Source: CAWGHZ01 sp963775315 (GTDB lineage: Bacteria > Pseudomonadota > Alphaproteobacteria > MPNO01 > DASWLB01). From it: a DNA stretch of 64,000 bases. The stretch covers positions 1,178,001-1,242,000 of the forward strand of contig CAVZIN010000007.1 of assembly GCA_963775315.1 (NCBI GenBank). The letters run 5' to 3'. Positions within the stretch are counted from its first letter, which is position 1. Each line of letters opens with the position of its first letter. Shown here piece after piece: positions 9,900 to 18,248 of this stretch. A program made the position numbers and the translations under genes. The notes below the pieces were generated by a model that ran no database searches, was not told the DNA's origin, and saw only the letters and a list, made by a program, of their open reading frames with translations.

Positions 9900-11213
9900 G
9901 TGACCGACCGTGACGACACGGCGCGCGGCACGGGCCGCGCGCTGGTCGTGCACCCGTACCTGAAATCCGCGCCAGAGGGCGCCCGCCAGCCGGACGCGCG
10001 CCTCGCCGAGGCCGTGGGGCTCGCCGAGGCGATCGCGCTCGATGTGCGCGCGGCCGAGACGGTCCCGACCGTTCGATGGCGCCCGTCGACCCTGATGGGC
10101 GACGGGGCGGTCAAGCGGCTGGGCGCGCTGATCGAGGCCGAGGAGGTCGCGGTCGTCGTGGTCGACGCCTCGCTCTCGCCCGTCCAGCAGCGCAATCTCG
10201 AACGCGCCTGGAAGTGCAAGGTGATCGACCGCACCGGGTTGATCCTCGAGATCTTCGGCGAACGCGCCCAGACCCGCGAGGGCACGCTCCAGGTCGAGCT
10301 CGCCCACCTGTCCTATCAGCGGAGCCGGCTGGTCAGGAGCTGGACCCACCTCGAGCGGCAGCGCGGCGGCTTCGGCTTCCTCGGCGGGCCGGGCGAAACG
10401 CAGATCGAGGCTGACCGGCGCCAGCTCGGCGAGCGCATCGTCAAGATCAAGCGCGAGATCGAATCCATCAAGCGTACCCGCGGGCTTCATCGCGAGGCGC
10501 GGCGCCGCGTGCCGTACCCCGTGGCGGCGCTGGTGGGTTACACCAACGCCGGCAAGTCGACCCTGTTCAACCGGCTGACTGGCGCCGGCGTGCGCGCCGA
10601 GGACCTGCTGTTCGCGACGCTCGACCCCACCATGCGCAAGGTCCGCCTGCCGTCGGGCCGGACGATCATCCTGTCCGACACGGTGGGCTTCGTCTCCGAC
10701 CTGCCGACCGACCTGGTCGCGGCGTTCCGCGCCACTCTGGAGGAGGTGCTGGCCGCCGACGTGGTGGTGCACGTGCGCGACGTCGCGCATCCAGACAGCG
10801 AGGCGCAGAAGGGCGACGTTCTCGCCGTACTCCACGACCTCGGCGTCAACGGCGCGGGCCCGGCGGACATCGTCGAGGTCCAGAACAAGATCGACCTGCT
10901 GTCCCCCGAGGCGCGGGCAGCGCTGGTCAACCGTGCCGACCGCCAGCCGGACGTGGTCGCCGTCTCGGCGGCGACGGGCGAAGGGTGCGACGAATTGCTC
11001 GCCCTGCTCGACGCCCGCATCGCCGGGGGGCGGCAGATCGTCGATCTCGACGTCGCGCTCGCCGACGGGGCCGCGCTCGCCTGGCTCTACCGACATGGCG
11101 AGGTGCTGGCGCGCCGCGACGAGGGCGAGATCGCCCATCTCCAGGTCGGGCTTGCCGCCGAGGATCTGTCGCGCTTCGAACGCCGCCAGGGCCATGCCCC
11201 CACCGCGGGGTAG
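9900..11213 (+). CDS. hflX: Ribosome-associated GTPase HflX
   Basis: The protein is 437 residues. The N-terminal HflX domain is followed by the GGPGETQIEADRR motif, then the G domain with P-loop GYTNAGKST, DTVGF switch (G3) and NKID (G4). HflX splits or rescues stalled 70S ribosomes (family knowledge). The start is GTG at 9900, two bases after the hfq stop; an ATG at 9898 is followed at once by a stop and cannot be used. Confidence 0.95.
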   Translation: MTDRDDTARGTGRALVVHPYLKSAPEGARQPDARLAEAVGLAEAIALDVRAAETVPTVRWRPSTLMGDGAVKRLGALIEAEEVAVVVVDASLSPVQQRNLERAWKCKVIDRTGLILEIFGERAQTREGTLQVELAHLSYQRSRLVRSWTHLERQRGGFGFLGGPGETQIEADRRQLGERIVKIKREIESIKRTRGLHREARRRVPYPVAALVGYTNAGKSTLFNRLTGAGVRAEDLLFATLDPTMRKVRLPSGRTIILSDTVGFVSDLPTDLVAAFRATLEEVLAADVVVHVRDVAHPDSEAQKGDVLAVLHDLGVNGAGPADIVEVQNKIDLLSPEARAALVNRADRQPDVVAVSAATGEGCDELLALLDARIAGGRQIVDLDVALADGAALAWLYRHGEVLARRDEGEIAHLQVGLAAEDLSRFERRQGHAPTAG

Positions 11214-11312
11214 GGCTTCGCCCAAATCCGTCCCACTCCCCGATTGAGGCGCGCCCGCCCGGCGGCTATCATCGCCGCCGCTCGCAATCACGAACCTCAC
11301 AGGGAGGACATC

Positions 11313-12290
11313 ATGAGCAACACCTTCGGGCGACGGCTGGGAGCCGCAGCCCTGATCCTCGGGCTCGCCGGGCTAGCGGCGCGTCCCGCATCGGCGAACG
11401 ACGTGGTCCGGTTCGGCAAGGGCCACCCGACGGCATTCGCCTTCCTGCCGGTCGATATCGGCGTCAAGGAGGGCATCTTCGCCAAGCGCGGCATCGACAT
11501 GAAGGTGTTCTCCTTCCACGGCGCCGGGAAATTCCACCAGGGCTTCGCCGCCGGCTCGATCGACATGGGCGCCGCTTCCGGACCCGACATGGTGTTCGTC
11601 GCCAAGGGCTCGCCGGTCAAGGCGGTCGCCAACCTCGTCGGCGCGCCGGTCGAGATCGCCATCGGCGTCGGCTATGACAGCCCGATCAAGACGCTCGCCG
11701 ATCTCAAGGGCAAGACGATCGGCGTCACGACGCATGGCTCGCTGACCTGGTGGCTGCCGCGCCACTTGGCGGATTTGCAGGGCTGGACCCCCGACGGCGT
11801 CAAGACCGTCAGCCTGACCTCCACCCCGGGCATGATCGCGGGTCTGCGCACCAAGCAGGTCGACGCGATCTCGACCGGCGTCGACAGCATCTTCCTGCTC
11901 GAACAGAGAAAGCAGGGCCGCCTGTTGCTCGATTTCGGCGACTACGTGAAGGACTTCATGACCCACGTCATGTACGCATCGAACGACATGATCGCCAAGC
12001 GCCCGGACGACGTGCGCAAGGTGGTGGCCGGCTGGTTCGACACGATCAAGTACATGCAGTCGCACAAGGACCAGGTGCTGAAGATCTACGCCGAGGTGTC
12101 GAAGATCCCGCCCGAGATCGGCACCCGCACCTACGACCTCGAAATGAAGATGTTCAACACGGACGGGCACTTCGTCAACTCGCAGCTCAAGGTGCTGGCC
12201 AAGTCCTATGTCGACACCGGACAGCTTACCAAAGAGCCCGACATGCACGCGCTCCTGACCGAGAAGTTCCTGCCGAACGCGACCAACTGA
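11313..12290 (+). CDS. ABC-transporter substrate-binding protein (NMT1/SsuA-like)
   Basis: The protein is 325 residues. A signal peptide covers about residues 1-25 (LGAAALILGLAGLAARPASA), so the mature protein is periplasmic. The body (AFAFLPVDIGVKEGIFAKRG, then FAAGSIDMGAASGPD and a lysine-rich KTIGVTTHGS loop) matches the COG0715 family that binds nitrate, sulfonates, thiamine precursors or aromatic acids. The ligand cannot be read from sequence. The start at 11313 has a strong AGGGAGGA site; the longer frame upstream has none. It is first gene of a four-gene operon that lacks an ATPase. Confidence 0.88.
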   Translation: MSNTFGRRLGAAALILGLAGLAARPASANDVVRFGKGHPTAFAFLPVDIGVKEGIFAKRGIDMKVFSFHGAGKFHQGFAAGSIDMGAASGPDMVFVAKGSPVKAVANLVGAPVEIAIGVGYDSPIKTLADLKGKTIGVTTHGSLTWWLPRHLADLQGWTPDGVKTVSLTSTPGMIAGLRTKQVDAISTGVDSIFLLEQRKQGRLLLDFGDYVKDFMTHVMYASNDMIAKRPDDVRKVVAGWFDTIKYMQSHKDQVLKIYAEVSKIPPEIGTRTYDLEMKMFNTDGHFVNSQLKVLAKSYVDTGQLTKEPDMHALLTEKFLPNATN

Positions 12291-12301
12291 AAGGGCTTTC
12301 C

Positions 12302-12688
12302 ATGGCCAAGCTGCGCCACATCGCGGTGACGGTTTCCGACCTCGCCAAGGCCGCCGCGTTCTACGAGAAGACGTTCGGGCTGACCGTCCACAGCCGCAAC
12401 AACGTCGCGGTCTCGATGTCGGACGGGGTGATGAACCTGACGCTCCTCAAGTTCCCGACGGACGAGATGGCGGGCGACGAACGTGGCAAGGACTTCGTCG
12501 GCGTTCACCATTTCGGCTTCGTCGTCGACGACATCGGCGACACCGGGAAGGAGATCGAGACCAATGGCGGCCGGTTCCACCCGGTCGACACCGGTGGCAT
12601 GAACACCGAGACGAAGTACCGCGATCCGGACGGCATCGTGTTCGACATCACCGGCCCGCAGCATCTGTGGGCCGGGGTGAAGCTGTAG
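12302..12688 (+). CDS. VOC-family (glyoxalase/bleomycin-resistance fold) protein
   Basis: The protein is 128 residues with one vicinal-oxygen-chelate module pair. It begins LRHIAVTVSDLAKAAAFYEK with a metal-ligand-type histidine near residue 6, and continues to HHFGFVVDDI and TKYRDPDGIVFDITG with a second histidine and late acidic positions. The enzyme class is uncertain: lyase, dioxygenase or isomerase. It sits 11 bases after the binding-protein gene and before the first permease, so it is inside the transporter operon and may act on the imported compound. Confidence 0.82.
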   Translation: MAKLRHIAVTVSDLAKAAAFYEKTFGLTVHSRNNVAVSMSDGVMNLTLLKFPTDEMAGDERGKDFVGVHHFGFVVDDIGDTGKEIETNGGRFHPVDTGGMNTETKYRDPDGIVFDITGPQHLWAGVKL

Positions 12689-12693
12689 GCCGC

Positions 12694-13461
12694 ATGGCGA
12701 CGGTCGTCGCCGCCCGCCGCCGCCGGACCCGCGCTCGCATCGTCCAGGCGACGTTCATCATCGTCGTGCTGGTCGTGTGGTACGCCGCCTCGACTCAGGG
12801 CATGGTCAACCCGCTGATCCTGCCCGCCCTTCCGAAGGTGGGGGCAGCCTTTGTCGAGATCGTCGGGAAGGGCACGTTCCTTCCCGATCTCCAAATCACG
12901 CTGACCGAGCTCGCCTTCGGCTACGCGATCGCCGTCGTGCTCGGCAGCGTCGTGGGCTTCGTGGTCAGTCGCCGGCGCTACATGATCCGAGCCTTCGACC
13001 CGCTGATCGCGGGCGTCGCCGCGGTGCCGCTGATCCTGTTCCTGCCGCTCTACGTCATGTTCTTCGGCATCGGGGTCGGGTCGAAGATCGCGATCGGCGC
13101 GACCATCGCCTTCTTCCCGGTGGCGATGTCGACCATCGCGGGGTTCGGCAATGTCGAGCCGCTCTACCTCGCCGCGGCGCGCACGATGGGCGCCTCGAAC
13201 GCGCAGCTCTTCCGCGAGGTGCTGGTGCCCGCCGCACTGCCCGTCATTCTCGGCGGGCTCCGCATGGGGTTTATTCTCTGCTTCCTGTCGATCCTCGGCT
13301 CCGAGACGATCGTGTCCTATGGCGGACTCGGCCATAAGATCGTCGAACTCGGCGAGTCGATGGATACCGCCCGAATGTTCGGCTACATCGCTTTCGTCGT
13401 GCTGATCGCCGTCGCGCTCAACGTGACCGTGACCGCGATCGAGCGGCGCGGCCAACGGTGA
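12694..13461 (+). CDS. ABC-transporter inner-membrane permease (first of two)
   Basis: The protein is 255 residues with about six membrane spans, BPD_transp_1 type. The EAA-like cytoplasmic loop reads AAARTMGASNAQLFREVLVPAALP, shown here only as its key elements: the MGAS turn and the LxxLxxP-like exit. It resembles SsuC/TauC/ThiX permeases, in keeping with the COG0715 binding protein. The ATG at 12694 follows the VOC stop by five bases. Its stop overlaps the next permease by one base (TGATG). Confidence 0.87.
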   Translation: MATVVAARRRRTRARIVQATFIIVVLVVWYAASTQGMVNPLILPALPKVGAAFVEIVGKGTFLPDLQITLTELAFGYAIAVVLGSVVGFVVSRRRYMIRAFDPLIAGVAAVPLILFLPLYVMFFGIGVGSKIAIGATIAFFPVAMSTIAGFGNVEPLYLAAARTMGASNAQLFREVLVPAALPVILGGLRMGFILCFLSILGSETIVSYGGLGHKIVELGESMDTARMFGYIAFVVLIAVALNVTVTAIERRGQR

Positions 13462-14273
13462 TGGCCGGGCTCGCCATACCAAGCGGGCGCCCGGCCGAAT
13501 CCGCCCTCGCGCGGCTCTGGCGCTGGGCCGGGCGGCGGCCGGTGACCGCGCGCCTCGCCGCCATCGCCGTCTTCCTGCTGGCCTGGGAACTCGGCGCCCG
13601 CGCTTTCGGCGACACGATGTTCTTCGCTCCGCTGAGCGAGACGATCGCCAAGTTCCCCGATGTCGTGCGCGATCCCAGCGTCATGCATGCGGTGGCGACG
13701 ACCTTCTGGGAGGTCGCCGTCGCGTTCGCACTCTCGGTCGTCATCGGGCTCGCGGTCGGGCTGCCTGTCGGGCTGCATCGCACGACCAACGAGAGCGTCT
13801 ATCCGATCGTGCTGCTGCTCTACGGCATCCCCCAGGTGACCATCCTGCCCCTCGTGGTGCTGATCTTCGGCATCGGCCCCGCCTCGCGCATCGCGTTCGG
13901 CGTAAGCCATGGCATGTTCCCGATGATCATCTCGATCGTCGCCGGCGTGAGCCGCATGTCGCCCTTGCTTGCGACCAGCGCGCGCTCGATGGGGGCGAGC
14001 CCCCTCCAGGTGTTCCGCCACGTGATCTTCCCGCAGATGGTGCCGGCCTTTTTCACCGGCATGCGCCTCGCCATGTCGCTGGTCCTGCTTGGCGTCCTCC
14101 TGGCCGAGCTCTACTCGTCCCAGGGCGGGATCGGGCAATACACCACCGCCTATACCGAGGCATTCCAGCCGGCGCATCTGTTCGGGCTGGTGGGGATGCT
14201 CGCGGCCATGGCGATCGCGCTCAACGAGGCGGTGCGACGGGCCGAGATCCGGGCGAGCCGCTGGCGTCGCTGA
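13461..14273 (+). CDS. ABC-transporter inner-membrane permease (second of two)
   Basis: The protein is 270 residues with six to seven predicted spans. The EAA loop is visible as SARSMGASPLQVFRHVIFPQ. It is homologous in layout to the preceding permease, so the two probably form the heterodimeric channel. The start is ATG 13461, overlapping the previous stop; a GTG three bases upstream is a possible alternative. No ABC ATPase follows: the next gene is groES after 164 bases of intergenic DNA. Confidence 0.86.
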   Translation: MAGLAIPSGRPAESALARLWRWAGRRPVTARLAAIAVFLLAWELGARAFGDTMFFAPLSETIAKFPDVVRDPSVMHAVATTFWEVAVAFALSVVIGLAVGLPVGLHRTTNESVYPIVLLLYGIPQVTILPLVVLIFGIGPASRIAFGVSHGMFPMIISIVAGVSRMSPLLATSARSMGASPLQVFRHVIFPQMVPAFFTGMRLAMSLVLLGVLLAELYSSQGGIGQYTTAYTEAFQPAHLFGLVGMLAAMAIALNEAVRRAEIRASRWRR

Positions 14274-14334
14274 CGAAGCCGCGGCCGGCGCGGCGGTTCC
14301 GCCCCACGCAAGACAATTTCCAGCGCCCTCTCGG

Positions 14335-14364
14335 TTGACAGGGCGCCGCGCCGCCGACTATATA
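14335..14364 (+). promoter_or_regulatory. Predicted sigma-70-type promoter of groESL
   Basis: TTGACA at 14335-14340 and TATATA at 14359-14364 are separated by 18 bases, directly upstream of the CIRCE operator and about 75 bases before groES. The consensus-perfect -35 in a GC-rich region supports the call. Confidence 0.75.
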
Positions 14365-14365
14365 G

Positions 14366-14392
14366 CTGGCACTCGCGCCGGGGGAGTGCTAA
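14366..14392 (+). promoter_or_regulatory. CIRCE operator (HrcA binding site)
   Basis: The inverted repeat is CTGGCACTC, nine-base spacer, GAGTGCTAA. The right arm matches the CIRCE consensus completely and the left arm has two mismatches (consensus TTAGCACTC). It overlaps the transcription start region of groESL, so HrcA repression that is relieved by heat is expected. hrcA is not in the window. Confidence 0.9.
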
Positions 14393-14437
14393 CAGACGGC
14401 GCGCATTCCGCACATTCCGGAACGGGAGAAGGATTTC

Positions 14438-14725
14438 ATGAAAATCAGGCCGCTGCACGATCGCGTTATGGTCGAGCCCCTCGAGGCCGAGGAGAAGACC
14501 AAGGGCGGGATCATCATCCCCGACACGGCGAAGGAAAAGCCCATGGAGGGCAAGATCGTCGCGGCGGGCGCCGGCGCGCGCGGCGAGGACGGCAAGATCC
14601 AGAAGCTGGACGTCAAGGTCGGCGACCGCGTCCTGTACGGCAAATGGTCGGGCACCGAAGTGAAGGTGGAGGGCAAGGACCTCCTCATCATGAAGGAGTT
14701 GGACATCATGGGCATTATCGAGTAG
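14438..14725 (+). CDS. groES: Co-chaperonin GroES
   Basis: The protein is 95 residues and forms the heptameric lid of the GroEL cage. It begins MKIRPLHDRVMVEPLE and contains the mobile-loop region EEKTKGGIIIPDTAKEKP, then VGDRVLYGKWSGTEVK. It is cytosolic. It is preceded by the CIRCE-controlled promoter and a GGAGAAGG site, and groEL follows after 13 bases. Confidence 0.98.
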   Translation: MKIRPLHDRVMVEPLEAEEKTKGGIIIPDTAKEKPMEGKIVAAGAGARGEDGKIQKLDVKVGDRVLYGKWSGTEVKVEGKDLLIMKELDIMGIIE

Positions 14726-14738
14726 AGGAGCAGGACGA

Positions 14739-16382
14739 ATGGCAGCGAAAGACGTAAGGTTTTCCACGGACGCTCGCGCGCGCATGCTCCACGGGGTGGA
14801 GGTGCTCGCCGACGCGGTGAAGGTGACGCTCGGCCCGAAGGGCCGCAACGTCGTCATCGACAAGTCGTTCGGCGCGCCCCGCATCACCAAGGACGGCGTG
14901 ACGGTCGCGAAGGAAGTCGAGCTTTCCGACAAGTTCGAGAACATGGGCGCCCAGATGGTGCGCGAGGTCGCCTCCCGGACCAATGACGAGGCGGGCGACG
15001 GCACCACCACGGCCACCGTTCTCGCGGCGGCGATCTTCCGCGAGGGCTGCAAGGCCGTCGCGGCGGGCATGAACCCGATGGACCTGAAGCGCGGCATCGA
15101 TCTCGCGGTCCGCGCCGTGGTCGAGGAGATCAAGAAGCAGTCCAAGCCGATCAAGACCGACCGCGAGATCGCCCAGGTGGGCACCATCTCGGCCAACGGT
15201 CAGGTCGAGGTCGGCAACATGATCGCCGAGGCGATGCAGAAGGTCGGCAAGGAAGGCGTCATCACGGTCGAGGAGGCGAAGAGCCTCGAGACCGAGCTCG
15301 ACGTCGTCGAGGGCATGCAGTTCGACCGCGGCTACATCTCGCCGTATTTCGTGACCAATGCCGAAAAGATGCAGGTCGAGCTCGAAACCCCCTACGTCCT
15401 GCTGTTCGAGAAGAAGCTGGCGAGCCTCCAGCCGATGCTGCCGCTGCTCGAAGCGGTGGTGCAGTCGGCGCGCCCGCTGCTGGTCATCGCCGAGGACATC
15501 GAGGGCGAGGCCCTCGCCACCCTCGTCGTCAACAAGCTGCGCGGCGGGCTCAAGGTCGCGGCCGTGAAGGCCCCGGGCTTCGGCGACCGGCGCAAGGCCA
15601 TGCTCGAGGACATCGCGATCCTCACCGGCGGTCAGGTGATCTCCGAGGACCTCGGCATCAAGCTCGAGAACGTCACCCTGCAGATGCTGGGCAAGGCGAA
15701 GCGCATCTCGATCGACAAGGACAACACCACGATCGTGGGCGGGTCCGGCAAGAAGTCGGAGATCGAGGGCCGCTGCAACCAGATCCGGGCGCAGATCGAG
15801 GACACCACCTCGGACTACGACCGCGAGAAGCTGCAGGAGCGGCTGGCGAAGCTCGCGGGCGGCGTCGCGGTGATCCGCGTCGGCGGCGCGACCGAAGTCG
15901 AGGTGAAGGAGAAGAAGGACCGCGTCGAGGACGCGATGAACTCCACCCGCGCCGCGGTGGAGGAGGGCATTGTCCCCGGCGGCGGCACCGCGCTCCTCTA
16001 TGCCACCAACGTGCTCGCCAAGCTCAAGCCCGGAAACGAGGACCAGCGGGTCGGCGTCGAAATCGTGCGCAAGGCGCTGCAGTGGCCGCTGCGCCAGATC
16101 GCCGAGAACGCCGGGCGCGACGGTGCGGTGGTCGCGGGCAAGCTCCTCGAGGGCAAGTCCTCGACCTTCGGTTACGACGCGCAGGACGACGAGTACACCG
16201 ACCTGGTGAAGGCCGGCATCATCGACCCGACCAAGGTGGTGCGCACCGCGCTGCAGGACGCTGCGTCCGTCGCGGGGCTCCTCATCACCACAGAGGCGAT
16301 GATCGCCGAACGGCCCGAGCCGAAGGAGCACAGCCATGGGATGCCGCCCGGTGGGATGGGCGACATGGGCATGGGCATGTAG
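14739..16382 (+). CDS. groEL: Chaperonin GroEL
   Basis: The protein is 547 residues, normal for the family. The ATP-binding motif GDGTTTATVLA lies near residue 86. The equatorial, intermediate and apical domains are complete, and the tail ends in a GGMGDMGMGM repeat. It folds client proteins together with GroES. It lies in an operon with groES and is followed by a strong intrinsic terminator. Confidence 0.98.
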   Translation: MAAKDVRFSTDARARMLHGVEVLADAVKVTLGPKGRNVVIDKSFGAPRITKDGVTVAKEVELSDKFENMGAQMVREVASRTNDEAGDGTTTATVLAAAIFREGCKAVAAGMNPMDLKRGIDLAVRAVVEEIKKQSKPIKTDREIAQVGTISANGQVEVGNMIAEAMQKVGKEGVITVEEAKSLETELDVVEGMQFDRGYISPYFVTNAEKMQVELETPYVLLFEKKLASLQPMLPLLEAVVQSARPLLVIAEDIEGEALATLVVNKLRGGLKVAAVKAPGFGDRRKAMLEDIAILTGGQVISEDLGIKLENVTLQMLGKAKRISIDKDNTTIVGGSGKKSEIEGRCNQIRAQIEDTTSDYDREKLQERLAKLAGGVAVIRVGGATEVEVKEKKDRVEDAMNSTRAAVEEGIVPGGGTALLYATNVLAKLKPGNEDQRVGVEIVRKALQWPLRQIAENAGRDGAVVAGKLLEGKSSTFGYDAQDDEYTDLVKAGIIDPTKVVRTALQDAASVAGLLITTEAMIAERPEPKEHSHGMPPGGMGDMGMGM

Positions 16383-16419
16383 TTCGAAGGACAACAAGGC
16401 CCCGAAGGGCCGACTTGTG

Positions 16420-16450
16420 GGGGCCGCGGCGACGCGGCCCCTTTTCTTTT
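16420..16450 (+). terminator. Intrinsic terminator of groESL
   Basis: A 9-bp perfect stem (GGGGCCGCG with CGCGGCCCC) with loop GCGA is followed by TTTTCTTTT. This is the clearest terminator in the window. Confidence 0.92.
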
Positions 16451-16480
16451 CGTTACATATCGTTATGTACAACCATTCCG

Positions 16481-17272
16481 ATGGCCCCTGACCCCCAACG
16501 CGTCGCCGCCCTGATCCGCACCGTGGCGGCCGAGGAGATCGTTCCGAGGTTCCGGAACCTTGGCGATGGCGACGTGTTCGAGAAGAAGCCCGGCGACCTT
16601 GTGACCGCCGCCGACATCGCGGCCGAGGCGCGGCTCGCCGAGGGGCTCGCGGCCCAGGTAGCCGGCAGCCGGGTCGTCGCCGAGGAGATGGCGGACAAGG
16701 ACCCGACGATACTCAACCGGCTCTGCGGCGACGCGCCGGTCTGGGTGATCGACCCGGTCGACGGCACGGCCAACTTCGCCGCCGGACGCCCGGTATTCGC
16801 GGTCATCGTTGCCTATATCCAGGGCGCCGCGACGCGCGCGGGCTGGATCCTCGACGTGCTGGCCGACGAGATGGCTGTGGCGGAGGAGGGGTCGGGCGCC
16901 TTCGTCGACGGTACAAGACTGCATGCGGCAGGCGCCGCGCCGCTCGCCGAAATGACCGGCTATGTCGGCGCCCGCCTCCGGCGCGATCCCGAGGTCGCCG
17001 CGCGGCTCGGCCCGATCCGGGTCTCGCGCTGCTCCGGGCGGGATCATGTCGACCTCGCGCTCGGCGCGCTGCATTACGCGCTCTACCGTCGCGCCTTGCC
17101 CTGGGACCATGCCGCCGGGGCGCTGATCCACCTTGAGGCGGGCGGCTACAACGCCACCATCGGGGGAACGCCCTACCGGCCAGACGGAACGCCGGAACAG
17201 GGGCTTCTGCTCGCGCCCGACCGGGACGCCTGGCACGCCGTGCGCGACGCGGTGCTGCCGAACGGGCGGTGA
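16481..17272 (+). CDS. Inositol monophosphatase-family phosphatase
   Basis: The protein is 263 residues. The lithium-sensitive, Mg-dependent phosphatase motifs are all present: EKKPGDLVTAADIAAE, the metal-binding acidic pair in VAEEMADKD (Glu68/Glu69), WVIDPVDGTANFAAG with Asp91 and Asp94, and the second signature WDHAAGALIHLEAGG. The family includes SuhB, CysQ and HisN; I cannot tell the substrate. The ATG at 16481 is chosen because the family N-terminus follows; the upstream frame crosses the groEL terminator and is a shadow. Confidence 0.85.
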   Translation: MAPDPQRVAALIRTVAAEEIVPRFRNLGDGDVFEKKPGDLVTAADIAAEARLAEGLAAQVAGSRVVAEEMADKDPTILNRLCGDAPVWVIDPVDGTANFAAGRPVFAVIVAYIQGAATRAGWILDVLADEMAVAEEGSGAFVDGTRLHAAGAAPLAEMTGYVGARLRRDPEVAARLGPIRVSRCSGRDHVDLALGALHYALYRRALPWDHAAGALIHLEAGGYNATIGGTPYRPDGTPEQGLLLAPDRDAWHAVRDAVLPNGR

Positions 17273-17361
17273 GGGAAGAGGGCCGTGCAATTTCGCGCGG
17301 TTGCGGGCGCGCAACGCGCCGCTATGATCGCCGCCGACCACCGCAATCACGGGAGAGGTCA

Positions 17362-18231
17362 ATGACCAAGGCCGCATTTATCGGGCTCGGCGTGATGGGC
17401 TATCCCATGGCCGGGCACCTCGCCGCCAAGGGCTTCGAGGTCACGGTTTACAACCGCACCAAGGCGAAGGCCGAAAGCTGGTGCGCCAGGCACAAGGGAC
17501 GCGCCGCGGACACCCCGCGCGCGGCGGCCGAAGGGTGCGACCTGGTCTTCACCTGCGTCGGCAACGACGACGACGTCCGCGCCGTGGTCCTCGGGCCGGA
17601 CGGCGCGCTCGCCGGCATGGCGAAGGGCGCGACGCTGGTCGACCACACCACCGCCTCCGCCACGCTCGCGCGCGAACTCGAAGCGGCCGGCAAGGCGAAG
17701 GGCGTCGGCGTGCTCGACGCGCCGGTCTCCGGCGGCCAGGCCGGTGCCGAGAATGGCAAGCTGACGGTCATGGTGGGCGGCGAGAAAGCGGCATTCGACG
17801 CGGCGAAGGAGGCGATGGACGCCTATGGCGTCTCGGTCATGCTCATGGGCCCGTCCGGTTCCGGCCAGCTCACCAAGATGGTGAACCAGATCTGCATCGC
17901 GGGGCTCGTGCAGGCGCTTTCGGAGGGCGCGAACTTCGCCCAACGGGCCGGGCTCGACAGCGAGAAAGTGTTCCAGGTGATCTCCAAGGGCGCCGCGCAG
18001 TCCTGGCAGATGGAGAACCGCCACGCCACGATGCTGGCCGGCAAGTACGATTTCGGCTTCGCCGTCGACTGGATGCGCAAGGACCTGGGCATCTGCCTCG
18101 CCGAGGCGGAGCGCAACGGCGCGCGCCTGCCGGTGACTGCGCTGGTCGACCAGTTCTACAAGCACGTGCAGGAGCGGGGCGGGGGCCGGTTCGACACGTC
18201 GAGCCTGATGCTCCTGCTCGCCAAGCCGTAG
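17362..18231 (+). CDS. NAD(P)-dependent beta-hydroxyacid dehydrogenase (3-hydroxyisobutyrate dehydrogenase-like)
   Basis: The protein is 289 residues. The Rossmann motif FIGLGVMGYPMAGHLA is at the start, the substrate-binding DAPVSGGQAGAENGKL loop is in the middle, and the catalytic lysine is in GQLTKMVNQI. The C-terminal all-helical dimerisation domain is complete. The family includes 3-hydroxyisobutyrate and tartronate semialdehyde reductases; the substrate is undetermined. The ATG at 17362 has GGGAGAGG ahead of it. The gene lies between a phosphatase-family gene and an MFS exporter. Confidence 0.88.
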   Translation: MTKAAFIGLGVMGYPMAGHLAAKGFEVTVYNRTKAKAESWCARHKGRAADTPRAAAEGCDLVFTCVGNDDDVRAVVLGPDGALAGMAKGATLVDHTTASATLARELEAAGKAKGVGVLDAPVSGGQAGAENGKLTVMVGGEKAAFDAAKEAMDAYGVSVMLMGPSGSGQLTKMVNQICIAGLVQALSEGANFAQRAGLDSEKVFQVISKGAAQSWQMENRHATMLAGKYDFGFAVDWMRKDLGICLAEAERNGARLPVTALVDQFYKHVQERGGGRFDTSSLMLLLAKP

Positions 18232-18248
18232 CCGGCCGGCCCGCACGC

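Noticed and set aside
14366..14392. The TGGCACTC of CIRCE as a sigma-54 -24 box
   Set aside because: No TTGC at the correct spacing; it is clearly the CIRCE inverted repeat.
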